NCBI GenBank assembly: GCA_047975025.1
Contig: JBKECY010000052.1
Span: forward strand, 1-64,000
Direction: 5' to 3'
DNA: 64,000 nt
DNA from: JBKECY01 sp047975025
GTDB taxonomy: Bacteria > Bacillota > Clostridia > Lachnospirales > Lachnospiraceae
Below the pieces are notes generated by a model. It was given only the letters and a program-made list of their open reading frames with translations. It made no database searches and was not told the origin of the DNA. The position numbers and the translations under genes were made by a program. This document shows positions 43,056 through 51,247 of the stretch, in pieces (positions within the stretch are counted from its first letter, which is position 1; each line of letters opens with the position of its first letter).

Positions 43056-43748
43056 ATGTGGGAAACGTTGCAAACAACACTTGGCGAATTTAATACCGTA
43101 TCCATTATAGTCAGACTGTTGATGGCCATGGCATTTGGCGGTGTCATAGGATTAGAAAGAGAGAGACGCAGACGCCCGGCCGGATTTCGTACCTATATGC
43201 TGGTATGCTTAGGTGCCGCGCTGGTAATGATGACGAATGAATTTATTGTTGTTAAATTCCATACGGCAGATCCGGCGCGCCTGGGTGCACAGGTAATCAG
43301 CGGTATTGGTTTTCTGGGAGTCGGAACCATTATCATTACGAAAAACCGACAGGTAAAAGGGCTGACAACTGCAGCCGGTCTGTGGGCATGCGCTTGCATG
43401 GGACTGGCTATTGGAATCGGATTCTACCGGGGAGCGGCTGTAACGACACTTCTGATCTTAATTATTACAACGATCATGAATGTCTTTGAAAGCAGGTTCG
43501 TGGCCAACGGCAGAACAATGGAAATTTATATGGAAGTAAACAGTGATGGTTCGCTAAGTGTGATTTTAGAAAAACTCAGTAAACAGGGAATCTATATACT
43601 CAATGTGGAAATTGTCAAATCAGGCAAAAGTACGGCCGGCGGCATCGCAGTGAATCTGCTGCTGAAACTGCCAAAGCAGTACCGGCATTACAGGGTGGTG
43701 GAAGAAATCAGCCGTATGGCGGGGATTGAGTGCGTGATTCCTGTGTAG
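43056..43748 (+). CDS. MgtC/SapB family membrane protein
   Basis: The 230-residue protein has about four to five membrane helices with the family motif GGVIGLERERRRRPAGFRTYMLVCLGAAL. It continues with AQVISGIGFLGVGTIIITKN and VKGLTTAAGLWACACMGLAIG. A soluble ACT-like C-terminal domain follows (about 155-230). MgtC proteins modulate magnesium and phosphate homeostasis in some pathogens; the general role elsewhere is unsettled. It may be the last gene of the transport operon, since a terminator follows. Confidence 0.9.
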   Translation: MWETLQTTLGEFNTVSIIVRLLMAMAFGGVIGLERERRRRPAGFRTYMLVCLGAALVMMTNEFIVVKFHTADPARLGAQVISGIGFLGVGTIIITKNRQVKGLTTAAGLWACACMGLAIGIGFYRGAAVTTLLILIITTIMNVFESRFVANGRTMEIYMEVNSDGSLSVILEKLSKQGIYILNVEIVKSGKSTAGGIAVNLLLKLPKQYRHYRVVEEISRMAGIECVIPV

Positions 43749-43780
43749 ATATACAAAAATAGAACAGAGGTAATAGACAG

Positions 43781-43827
43781 ACAGCAGGAAATAGAACAAA
43801 AGTTCGATTTCCTGCTGTACTTTTTTT
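43781..43827 (+). terminator. Terminator before uvrB
   Basis: A perfect 12-bp stem ACAGCAGGAAAT/ATTTCCTGCTGT (43781-43792 with 43807-43818) is followed by AC and seven Ts. Confidence 0.9.
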
Positions 43828-43878
43828 GCGGTAACTGATAGAATGGGGAAAGGAGTTCTATTCTATGGAGGAAAGTAC

Positions 43879-45876
43879 ATGAGTGAGTTCAAACTAAAAT
43901 CAGAATATCAGCCCACTGGCGACCAGCCGGAAGCCATTGCAGGTCTGGTCAGTGGCTTTAAAGAGGGCAATCAATGCCAGACGTTGCTAGGAGTAACCGG
44001 CTCTGGCAAGACCTTTACAATGGCAAACGTGATCCAGCAGATCAATAAGCAAACCTTGATTATAGCCCATAACAAAACCCTTGCGGCTCAACTTTACGGA
44101 GAATTCAAGGAGTTCTTCCCGGAGAATGCAGTCGAATACTTTGTCTCTTATTACGATTACTATCAGCCGGAGGCTTATGTGCCTTCCTCAGATACATATA
44201 TAGCCAAGGATTCGGCAATTAATGATGAGATTGATAAACTGCGTTTGTCAGCAACCTCTTCGTTAAGTGAGCGCAAGGATGTGATTATTATTTCCAGCGT
44301 TTCCTGCATCTATGGAATCGGAAGCCCGAACGACTACCAGAACATGATTATATCACTGCGCCCCGGCCTGCAAAAGGATCGGGATGATGTGGTACGCCAG
44401 CTGATTGACATCCAATATACCAGAAACGATATGGATTTTCACCGCGGTACCTTCCGTATCCGGGGTGATGTACTGGAAATTGTACCGGCGGATGAAGCGG
44501 ATCATGCGATCCGGGTGGAGTTCTTCGGGGATGAGATTGAACGTATCAGTCAGGTTGACCTTTTGACGGGAGAAATCAAGGCGCATTTGAACCATATCGG
44601 TATTTTTCCGGCCTCCCACTATGTGGTTCCCATGGAGCAGATTTTGCGTGCGGCAGCAGATATTGAAGAAGAATTAAAAGAGCAGATCCAGTTCTTCAAA
44701 AGTGAGGACAAGCTGATAGAGGCACAGCGTATTGCAGAACGTACGAATTTTGATCTGGAAATGATGAAAGAAACAGGATTCTGCTCCGGAATTGAGAACT
44801 ATTCCCGACATCTGGCAGGGCTTAAGCCGGGAGAAGCTCCGTATACCCTGATGGATTACTTTGGGGACGATTATCTGATCATTGTAGATGAGTCGCATAA
44901 AACGATTCCGCAGGTACGCGGTATGTATGCGGGAGACCAGTCCCGTAAGTCCACACTGGTAGAATATGGATTCAGACTCCCCTCGGCCAAAGACAACCGC
45001 CCGCTTAATTTTTCGGAGTTTGAAGGCAAGATTGACCAGATTCTGTATGTTTCAGCGACACCGGGCGAGTATGAGGAGCAGCATGAGCTCTATCGGGCAC
45101 AGCAGATTATCCGGCCGACCGGACTGTTAGATCCGGTAGTGGAACTGCGTCCGATCGAAGGACAGATCGATAATTTGATCAGTGAGATCAATACGGAAGT
45201 GAACAAAGGCCATAAAGTGCTGGTAACAACGCTTACCAAGCGAATGGCCGAGGATCTGACGGAATATATGAAAGAAGTTGGCATACGCGTGAATTATCTG
45301 CATTCGGATGTTGATACATTGGAGAGGACTAAGATTATCAGAGACATGCGTCTGGATGTGTTTGATGTCTTAGTGGGAATCAATCTGCTGCGAGAAGGTC
45401 TTGATATTCCTGAAATTTCTCTGGTGGCGATATTAGATGCTGATAAAGAGGGCTTCCTGCGTTCTGCCACATCGCTGATTCAGACGATTGGAAGAGCGGC
45501 GCGTAATGCAGAAGGCAGGGTACTGATGTATGCAGATGTAGTGACAGATTCCATGAAGACCGCGATGGAGGAGACCAGCCGCCGGCGTGCGCTGCAGGAT
45601 GAATATAACAAAGCACATGGGATCACTCCGACGACTATCAAGAAAGCGGTGCGGGATCTGATTAGTATTACCAAGGAAATTGCACAGACACAGACGAAGC
45701 TGGATAAGGACCCAGAGTCAATGAATCGTGCAGAAATCGAGAAATTGATTGAAAAAGTGACCAAGCAGATGAAAAGTGCGGCAGCAGATCTTAATTTTGA
45801 AGCGGCAGCGGAGCTGCGTGATCAGATGGTCGAATTAAAGCGGAATTTACTGGAGATGGATACACCGGGCGTGTAG
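43879..45876 (+). CDS. uvrB: Excinuclease ABC subunit B
   Basis: Starting at 43879 behind GGAGG, the protein has 665 residues. It has Walker A GVTGSGKTFT, the beta-hairpin region YYDYYQPEAYVP, helicase motifs DESH, YVSATPGEYE, VGINLLREGLDIPE and QTIGRAARN, and a C-terminal UVR motif (about 625-660) that binds UvrC. It loads at DNA lesions and directs dual incision. uvrA is not in the window. Confidence 0.97.
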   Translation: MSEFKLKSEYQPTGDQPEAIAGLVSGFKEGNQCQTLLGVTGSGKTFTMANVIQQINKQTLIIAHNKTLAAQLYGEFKEFFPENAVEYFVSYYDYYQPEAYVPSSDTYIAKDSAINDEIDKLRLSATSSLSERKDVIIISSVSCIYGIGSPNDYQNMIISLRPGLQKDRDDVVRQLIDIQYTRNDMDFHRGTFRIRGDVLEIVPADEADHAIRVEFFGDEIERISQVDLLTGEIKAHLNHIGIFPASHYVVPMEQILRAAADIEEELKEQIQFFKSEDKLIEAQRIAERTNFDLEMMKETGFCSGIENYSRHLAGLKPGEAPYTLMDYFGDDYLIIVDESHKTIPQVRGMYAGDQSRKSTLVEYGFRLPSAKDNRPLNFSEFEGKIDQILYVSATPGEYEEQHELYRAQQIIRPTGLLDPVVELRPIEGQIDNLISEINTEVNKGHKVLVTTLTKRMAEDLTEYMKEVGIRVNYLHSDVDTLERTKIIRDMRLDVFDVLVGINLLREGLDIPEISLVAILDADKEGFLRSATSLIQTIGRAARNAEGRVLMYADVVTDSMKTAMEETSRRRALQDEYNKAHGITPTTIKKAVRDLISITKEIAQTQTKLDKDPESMNRAEIEKLIEKVTKQMKSAAADLNFEAAAELRDQMVELKRNLLEMDTPGV

Positions 45877-45904
45877 ATGCTATATATAGTAGTTTCAAAA
45901 AAAG

Positions 45905-45945
45905 AACAGGCAGCAGGGCGAATTGCAGAGCTCTGCTGCCTGTTT
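45905..45945. terminator. Bidirectional terminator between uvrB and the LacI-fusion gene
   Basis: AACAGGCAGCAG pairs with CTGCTGCCTGTT (45905-45916 with 45933-45944). A-rich and T-rich flanks on the two sides suit both convergent genes. Confidence 0.8.
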
Positions 45946-45965
45946 CTATGTATTAAATCTGTGTA

Positions 45966-48260
45966 TTATCTGCAGTAAGGCTTTGGGTAACCATAGGATG
46001 CGAAGAGACGTCTTAAGTGTTCCTGGTTGTATTCAAGGGCATCTGAGATGCTCATACCCTCATTTAGGATGTTGCGCAGTACATTGCAGAGAATCTTCTC
46101 GATTTTATCCTGCGGTATAATCAGGGTATTACGTTTGTAGGGACCGTTTCGCTTCTGTGTATAATCGAAGCTTTTCTCCGTCATGGCAAGCCAGGGATAC
46201 AGACGCAGTAATTCCAGATTATGATAGGGGGCAATGACCGGAGACTGCCCGTCAAGTATGGTCATATAATAGCTGATATCCCGCTGGCACAGCCAGTTAA
46301 AAAAGAGATAGATGTCTTCCTTCATCGTGGAAAACGGATTCACACCGATATTCCAGCCAATACTCGCCGGTCGGCGGCCGGGAACCACCTCATATCCCAT
46401 CCGCCCGATAATCTGATTGCGGATGCTTTCACTGATCTGTGCGGCATATTCTGTATATGTGATGAGCATTGCTGTCTTCCCATCGGAAAAGTCAGCGACG
46501 GTCTGCTTAATACTGGTAGCAAAGGGTGGTGTAGGCACGAAATCAAGCGTCTCCAGAATACTGGAGAAGGCCTGGGCATTAGCCATGGTATGGAGGCAGG
46601 GCCGGTTGTAACTGTCCCAAAGCGCACCTCCATAGGCCCACAGCCGAATCAACAGCTCGGGGGCGAGTTCTTCATCTGTGATGCCGGCGAACGAAGTACC
46701 ATATTCTGTCGGTGATTCAGGATTGAAGGCGCGGGTGAAAAAACGGCTTGTACCATTGAATTGTGTCCAGGTCTTAGGCGGTGACAATGAGATCTTATAC
46801 TGTCGCTTAAAGGATTTGATAATATCCCAGTTCTCGAAGAGATCCTTGCGGTAGAACATCAGCTGGGAACCACCGATCAGGGGAATCCCGTAGTATTTAT
46901 CCTCATACATGCAGTTTTCCATGTTTTCCTGAAAGATGCGGCTCATTTTGAAGAAGTCACCTGTGATAAAATCGGAGAGATCACAGACCAGGGAATTCTG
47001 CACCATATAGTTGAGCCAGGGAATATCGTACATATAGATATCGTAAGCAGCGGTAGTCTGATCGATGGTATCAGTGATACGCTGCAAGACCTCATTTTGC
47101 GGCAGAAAATCGAATTCGATTTCAATACCTGTCTGGCGTGTAAAATCCTCAGAAAGCAGCTGAACAGAATGTGCGGTTGCCAGATCCACCATCAAAGCCC
47201 GTATTTTCTTAGACAGGACCGGGACAGGTGTGCGCTCTGAGGTAAGTGTATGCCGCGGCGGCACCGTCAGGGCATGCCGGACGACATCATCCTCAAGTGT
47301 AATGATCTTCGATTCGAAAAAAGAGGGAGACAGGATGTTCTTCAAGAGCAGGCAGGCGGCTGTGCTTCCCAGATCAAAGGGGGTTCTGGAGGTATGAAAT
47401 ACACCGGGTATATGATTGGATTTGGTCCAGGATTCCTCGCTGAACGTGATCAGCTGCAGATCTTCGCCCACGCGCAGCCCATGTGTGGCTAATGCTTCAA
47501 GCGTACCATAAGCGATGTTTTCAGAAGTCGTGATAATCGCCTCAAGCGGCAGATGAACCAGACTTGTCAGTACAGATTTAAAGGTATCTTCCTTGGACAT
47601 ATTGGTAAAGCGTATATAGTTCTCGTGCAGTGCAAGACCATGATCGGCAAAAGCGTCCCGGTAGCCGCGCAGACATTCCCGCTCGGATGAAAAACTCTGC
47701 GGTCCGCACACCAAAGAGATATGGGAATAGCCTTTTGCAATCAGATCATTGGTAATGTGATGCGCAGTGGCATAGTCATGAAAGCCCACAAAATTCACGA
47801 ACAGATCCGCCGGATTGCGTTCGATGAAGACAGTGGGTATCTCATAGTCCAAAATTCGCATCTGAAAGAAATCGGTATTCTGCGGCTGGCAGGTAACAAT
47901 AATCAGCCCGGCAGCATTCTGGCTGATAAAATCCTCGATAATCCGGGATTCGATATCAGGTGAATTGTTGGAAAAAGCAACGCTGACGCTATAACCTTGT
48001 GACTGGAGATGGGCCGAAATACCTTTGAAAATCTCTGTGTGATAGAGATGATCAATGTCTGTCAGTACAACCCCAACCAGTTTGGACTGGAATGCTTTTA
48101 GGTTTCGGGCGGACGCATTCGGGATATATTTTAATTTTTCTATGGAATCAAAAACGCGGGTTCTTGTTTCAGAAGAAACGGGTTTCTTACCGCTTAGACA
48201 GCAGGAAACGGTGGCAATTGAGACACCGGCATCCCGCGCCACATCTTTTAAAGTAGCCAT
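45966..48260 (-). CDS. LacI-type regulator fused to a family 1 solute-binding domain
   Basis: Read from the ATG at 48260 (MATLKDVARDAGVSIATVS), the protein has 764 residues. Residues 1-60 are a LacI helix-turn-helix and hinge. Residues 61-340 are a LacI-type effector domain (LVGVVLTDIDHLYHTEIFKGI, EAIITTSENIAYGTLEAL). From about 351 to the end it matches an extracellular solute-binding protein of the MalE/UgpB kind (FTRQTGIEIEF, YDIYMYDIPWLNYMVQN, DKYYGIPLIGGSQLMFYRKDLFENW). No signal peptide or membrane helix is present, so both binding folds should be cytoplasmic. An alternative start lies 36 bp upstream. It is divergent from the rhaM-uroD-ABC genes. Confidence 0.85.
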   Translation of the reverse strand: MATLKDVARDAGVSIATVSCCLSGKKPVSSETRTRVFDSIEKLKYIPNASARNLKAFQSKLVGVVLTDIDHLYHTEIFKGISAHLQSQGYSVSVAFSNNSPDIESRIIEDFISQNAAGLIIVTCQPQNTDFFQMRILDYEIPTVFIERNPADLFVNFVGFHDYATAHHITNDLIAKGYSHISLVCGPQSFSSERECLRGYRDAFADHGLALHENYIRFTNMSKEDTFKSVLTSLVHLPLEAIITTSENIAYGTLEALATHGLRVGEDLQLITFSEESWTKSNHIPGVFHTSRTPFDLGSTAACLLLKNILSPSFFESKIITLEDDVVRHALTVPPRHTLTSERTPVPVLSKKIRALMVDLATAHSVQLLSEDFTRQTGIEIEFDFLPQNEVLQRITDTIDQTTAAYDIYMYDIPWLNYMVQNSLVCDLSDFITGDFFKMSRIFQENMENCMYEDKYYGIPLIGGSQLMFYRKDLFENWDIIKSFKRQYKISLSPPKTWTQFNGTSRFFTRAFNPESPTEYGTSFAGITDEELAPELLIRLWAYGGALWDSYNRPCLHTMANAQAFSSILETLDFVPTPPFATSIKQTVADFSDGKTAMLITYTEYAAQISESIRNQIIGRMGYEVVPGRRPASIGWNIGVNPFSTMKEDIYLFFNWLCQRDISYYMTILDGQSPVIAPYHNLELLRLYPWLAMTEKSFDYTQKRNGPYKRNTLIIPQDKIEKILCNVLRNILNEGMSISDALEYNQEHLRRLFASYGYPKPYCR

Positions 48261-48319
48261 ACACAGTTCTGCCTTTCTGTAAAACATACGGTTCATGATA
48301 GAGGTACTCTGTTAAGGCA

Positions 48320-48348
48320 AATGTAACATAGCCTCCGGTAGAAGTCAA
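48320..48348 (-). promoter_or_regulatory. Promoter of the LacI-fusion regulator gene
   Basis: On the minus strand TTGACT (48348-48343) and TACATT (48325-48320) are 17 bp apart. The -35 touches the edge of the palindromic operator, consistent with autoregulation. Confidence 0.55.
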
Positions 48349-48371
48349 TAATTCTAAACGTTTAGAATTAT
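48348..48371. promoter_or_regulatory. Operator 1: perfect 24-bp palindrome
   Basis: A perfect inverted repeat is centred between 48359 and 48360, with core TCTAAACGTTTAGA. The central CG and the even symmetry are typical LacI-family operator features. It lies between the divergent regulator and rhaM genes. Its centre is 54.5 bp upstream of the end of the rhaM -10 box. Confidence 0.85.
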
Positions 48372-48408
48372 AATTGTACATACGGAGTTACCGGTCGTAT
48401 TTTAGTGG

Positions 48409-48414
48409 TAAAAT
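48409..48414 (+). promoter_or_regulatory. Extended -10 of the rhaM promoter
   Basis: TGG-TAAAAT ends at 48414. No good -35 is present at 17 bp (the position reads AGTTAC), which suggests activator dependence. Confidence 0.5.
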
Positions 48415-48483
48415 AGGGGTAAAATGCAGTAATGTTGTGTACCTGAGAAGCTTATACAAAGAGAAGAAAAGGGAGGAAAAACG

Positions 48484-48807
48484 ATGAGAAGATATGGACA
48501 AATCATTCGCCTGAAACCGGAATATCAAGAAGAGTATATACGCCTGCACAGCGATGTGCCAGCTGACGTAAATGCTGTTATTAAGTCCTGTAATATCAGT
48601 AATTATTCAATCTATCTGTGGAACGGACTGCTGTTTGCCTATATGGAATACACAGGGGAGGACTTTGACGCCGACATGCGGAAAATGGGTGCCTCTGCGG
48701 TGACACAGAACTGGTGGAGCCTTACAGATCCCTGTCAGGAGTCAGTATCTCCAAAAGAAGCGAACCAGTGGTGGACCAATATGGACGAAGTATATCACCT
48801 CTCATAA
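48484..48807 (+). CDS. rhaM: L-rhamnose mutarotase family protein
   Basis: The 107-residue protein matches the RhaM (DUF718) fold. LKPEYQEEYIRLH contains His22, the position of the catalytic His in E. coli RhaM. YSIYLWNGLLFAYMEY and the end NWWSLTDPCQES..WTNMDEVYHL fit the family. RhaM interconverts alpha and beta anomers of L-rhamnose and related deoxy sugars. No rhamnose isomerase or kinase is nearby, so the true substrate may be another sugar. AGGGAGGA precedes the ATG. Confidence 0.85.
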   Translation: MRRYGQIIRLKPEYQEEYIRLHSDVPADVNAVIKSCNISNYSIYLWNGLLFAYMEYTGEDFDADMRKMGASAVTQNWWSLTDPCQESVSPKEANQWWTNMDEVYHLS

Positions 48808-48823
48808 TCTAAACGTTTAGATT
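48806..48823. promoter_or_regulatory. Operator 2: 18-bp palindrome upstream of the UroD-like gene
   Basis: AATCTAAACGTTTAGATT is a perfect palindrome centred between 48814 and 48815, sharing the core TCTAAACGTTTAGA with operator 1. It begins at the last bases of rhaM, and its centre is 54.5 bp upstream of the end of the next -10 box. Confidence 0.85.
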
Positions 48824-48841
48824 TTGGTGTCGTAAAAGCGG

Positions 48842-48869
48842 TTGAATCACGAACGCTGACCTGTATAAT
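48842..48869 (+). promoter_or_regulatory. Promoter of the UroD-like gene and ABC importer
   Basis: TTGAAT (48842-48847) and a perfect TATAAT (48864-48869) are separated by 16 bp. Confidence 0.7.
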
Positions 48870-48933
48870 GAAGACATATCGATCGATGTTAGCTATAAAG
48901 CAAAGAAGAAGGAAAAGGTAAAGGAGAGAATGT

Positions 48934-50175
48934 ATGACTTCAAGAGAAAGGGTAATGAGCTCAATCAACCATGTAGAACCTGATTGTCTGGCGATGGACC
49001 TGGGAAGTAATGTAAGTTCCGGTATTTCAGGAATGGCATATGCGAACCTAAGAGAACATCTGGGGATGAAAACGGGCCATACGAGAATCTATGATGTGGT
49101 ACAGCAGGTAGCGCAGCCGGAGCTGGAAGTTTTGGATCTGATTGGAGCAGATGTACTGGATGTCGGCAGAGTCTTTAATGAAAAGGATAGTGACTGGTAC
49201 GATGTCGTATTAAGTAATGGCGTAACGGCACAGTGGCCCTCGTGGTTTAAGCCGCAGCATATGCCGGATGGTTCGTATCTGGTATACGATGCGGAGGGAA
49301 CGCTGATTGCTAAAATGCCGAACAAGGGAATGTGCTTTGATCAGATGTATTTTCCATATGTAGATGACTATCCCGAGAATTACGATCACCTGGACAAAGA
49401 GATGGGCAAAGTACTCTGGAGTGCCTTGGTACACAGTCCTTGGGATCATGCTTCTGAAGCGGGATTCTATGATGATTTGCGCAGACGGTGTCTGGAACTT
49501 CGGGCATCAACAGACCGCGCCCTTATGATTACTTGCGGCTGTAATATCTTTGAATGGGGAACCTTTCTGCGGCGCATGGAGAATTTTTTGATGGATACCT
49601 ATGCAGACCCGGAGAATGTGGCTGCCTTAAATGACCAGTTGCTGCAAAGACATCTGGTGATGCTGGAGCAGGTATGCGCCTCAGTTGGAGATGTAGTGGA
49701 TATCGTGCGTTTCGGGGACGATTTGGGGATGGATATCGGGATGTTTATGTCGCTTGAAAAATACCGCGAGCTCTTTAAACCCTACCACACAAGATTAAAT
49801 GATTACGTGCATTCTCACAGCAGCATGAAGACGTTTTTGCATTCCTGCGGCTCTATCTATCCGGTTATGGGTGATCTGATTGATGCCGGGTTTGATATTA
49901 TTAATCCTGTGCAGACAACCGCCAAAGATATGGACCCGCTGCGGCTGAAGCAGGAATTTGGAAAAGACATTACATTCTGGGGCGGTGGCTGTAACACACG
50001 AAGTGTTCTGAACCATGCTTCGCCCATAGAGGTATATGAATATTCCAGAAGAATGATTGACATATTTTATAAAGATGGCGGATTCGTATTTAATACGGAA
50101 CACAACATTCTGCCGGATGTACCGCCGGAGAATATTATGGCGATGTATAAAGCAGTAGAAGATGCAAGGAAGTAG
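48934..50175 (+). CDS. UroD/MtaA-superfamily protein with zinc methyltransferase motif
   Basis: The 413-residue protein belongs to the uroporphyrinogen decarboxylase superfamily. It carries HSC (His303, Cys305) in FLHSCGSIYPV and a later Cys353 in GGGCNTR. That His-x-Cys...Cys set is the zinc site of MtaA/CmuA-type corrinoid methyltransferases and is absent from true UroD. No corrinoid protein gene lies nearby. In this sugar-uptake context it may act on a methylated or otherwise modified sugar, but this is a guess. It has its own promoter and operator and leads the importer genes. Confidence 0.75.
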   Translation: MTSRERVMSSINHVEPDCLAMDLGSNVSSGISGMAYANLREHLGMKTGHTRIYDVVQQVAQPELEVLDLIGADVLDVGRVFNEKDSDWYDVVLSNGVTAQWPSWFKPQHMPDGSYLVYDAEGTLIAKMPNKGMCFDQMYFPYVDDYPENYDHLDKEMGKVLWSALVHSPWDHASEAGFYDDLRRRCLELRASTDRALMITCGCNIFEWGTFLRRMENFLMDTYADPENVAALNDQLLQRHLVMLEQVCASVGDVVDIVRFGDDLGMDIGMFMSLEKYRELFKPYHTRLNDYVHSHSSMKTFLHSCGSIYPVMGDLIDAGFDIINPVQTTAKDMDPLRLKQEFGKDITFWGGGCNTRSVLNHASPIEVYEYSRRMIDIFYKDGGFVFNTEHNILPDVPPENIMAMYKAVEDARK

Positions 50176-50194
50176 AAAGGGGACTGGAAGGTTG

Positions 50195-51205
50195 ATGAAC
50201 GCAAAGCAACTCAAGAAAGTATTTGCACGAAGTGAGGTTACAGTTATCATAGCGGTTCTGGTTCTGGGACTTATTTTCACCTTGTTCTCAGACAGCTTTC
50301 TGACGGCATATAATCTGTTCAACCTGGAGCGAACGGCGGCAATCTATATTTTTATTGCAATTGCACAGGCGCTGGTCGTTATTGTTGGCGGGATGAATCT
50401 TTCACTGGGCTATATTGGAGGACTGACCGTCGTAGCCGTTGGTTACAGCATTCAGGTGGCGGGAATTCCACCTATGATAGCAATCGTAATCGGACTGGTC
50501 GTGGGAGCTGCCGCCGGATTTTTGAACGGACTTGTCATTACAGTCCTAAAACTGAATTCGTTCGTAGTGACATTGGCAACATCCTTTATCTTCACCGGAT
50601 TGGTGAACGGGATTTCACAGGGATTTCCATACGACAAGATTCCGCAGTCCTTTACACTGGTGGGGCGCGGCGGCTTTCTGGGCGTTCCCTATATGCTGTG
50701 GATGGCGGTGGCGGCGCTTTTGTTATTGGGGTATTTTTTCAAATACACTGTGACAGGACGGCGCATTCTGGCTACGGGAGGTAATGTGGAGGCGGCCAAA
50801 ATGTCCGGTATTAATACGGATCGAATGGTCATTCTGGTGAATATCGGTTCCGGTATTTTTGCTTCTCTGGCCGCAGTTTTATGGATATCAAGGACGGGAT
50901 CGGCACAGCCGTCTACGGGCGCTGACTGGATGCTGATTTCTTTCGCGGTAGCGGTAATCGGCGGTACGGCACTAAAAGGTGGTGTGTTCAATCCCATCGG
51001 GGTGTTGTTCGCGGGTATGCTTATTGTTATGGTCAAGAACGGGCTTGTTATGCTGAATGCAAACGTATATTATGAGCAGACGTATTTGGGACTGATCCTG
51101 CTGCTGGCAGTATCGCTGGAAAGCATTAAAGCTATCTATAATGTCAGAAGAAGTCAGAAAAGGCTCAAGCAGCAACGGCAGCAGTCCGGTGTGCAAAATC
51201 AGTAA
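50195..51205 (+). CDS. Ribose-type ABC transporter permease
   Basis: The 336-residue RbsC-like permease has about eight to ten membrane helices. It contains the family segments VIVGGMNLSLGYIGGLTVVA, GLVNGISQGFPYDKIP and GRRILATGGNVEAAKMSGI. A single gene implies a homodimeric channel. It precedes the binding protein and ATPase, a different order from the classical ATPase-permease-binding protein arrangement. I start at 50195 behind GGAAGG. Confidence 0.9.
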   Translation: MNAKQLKKVFARSEVTVIIAVLVLGLIFTLFSDSFLTAYNLFNLERTAAIYIFIAIAQALVVIVGGMNLSLGYIGGLTVVAVGYSIQVAGIPPMIAIVIGLVVGAAAGFLNGLVITVLKLNSFVVTLATSFIFTGLVNGISQGFPYDKIPQSFTLVGRGGFLGVPYMLWMAVAALLLLGYFFKYTVTGRRILATGGNVEAAKMSGINTDRMVILVNIGSGIFASLAAVLWISRTGSAQPSTGADWMLISFAVAVIGGTALKGGVFNPIGVLFAGMLIVMVKNGLVMLNANVYYEQTYLGLILLLAVSLESIKAIYNVRRSQKRLKQQRQQSGVQNQ

Positions 51206-51247
51206 ACAGTAAAACAGAGGATAGGATATTTTAGGAGGGAATAAGCA

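Noticed and set aside
46221..46715. Plus-strand reading frame of 164 codons inside the LacI-fusion gene
   Set aside because: It is antisense to the solute-binding domain, which has clear family motifs; no promoter or ribosome site supports it.
48934..50175. True uroporphyrinogen decarboxylase of heme synthesis
   Set aside because: It carries the zinc-methyltransferase His-x-Cys...Cys set, lies among sugar transport genes, and no other heme gene is nearby.
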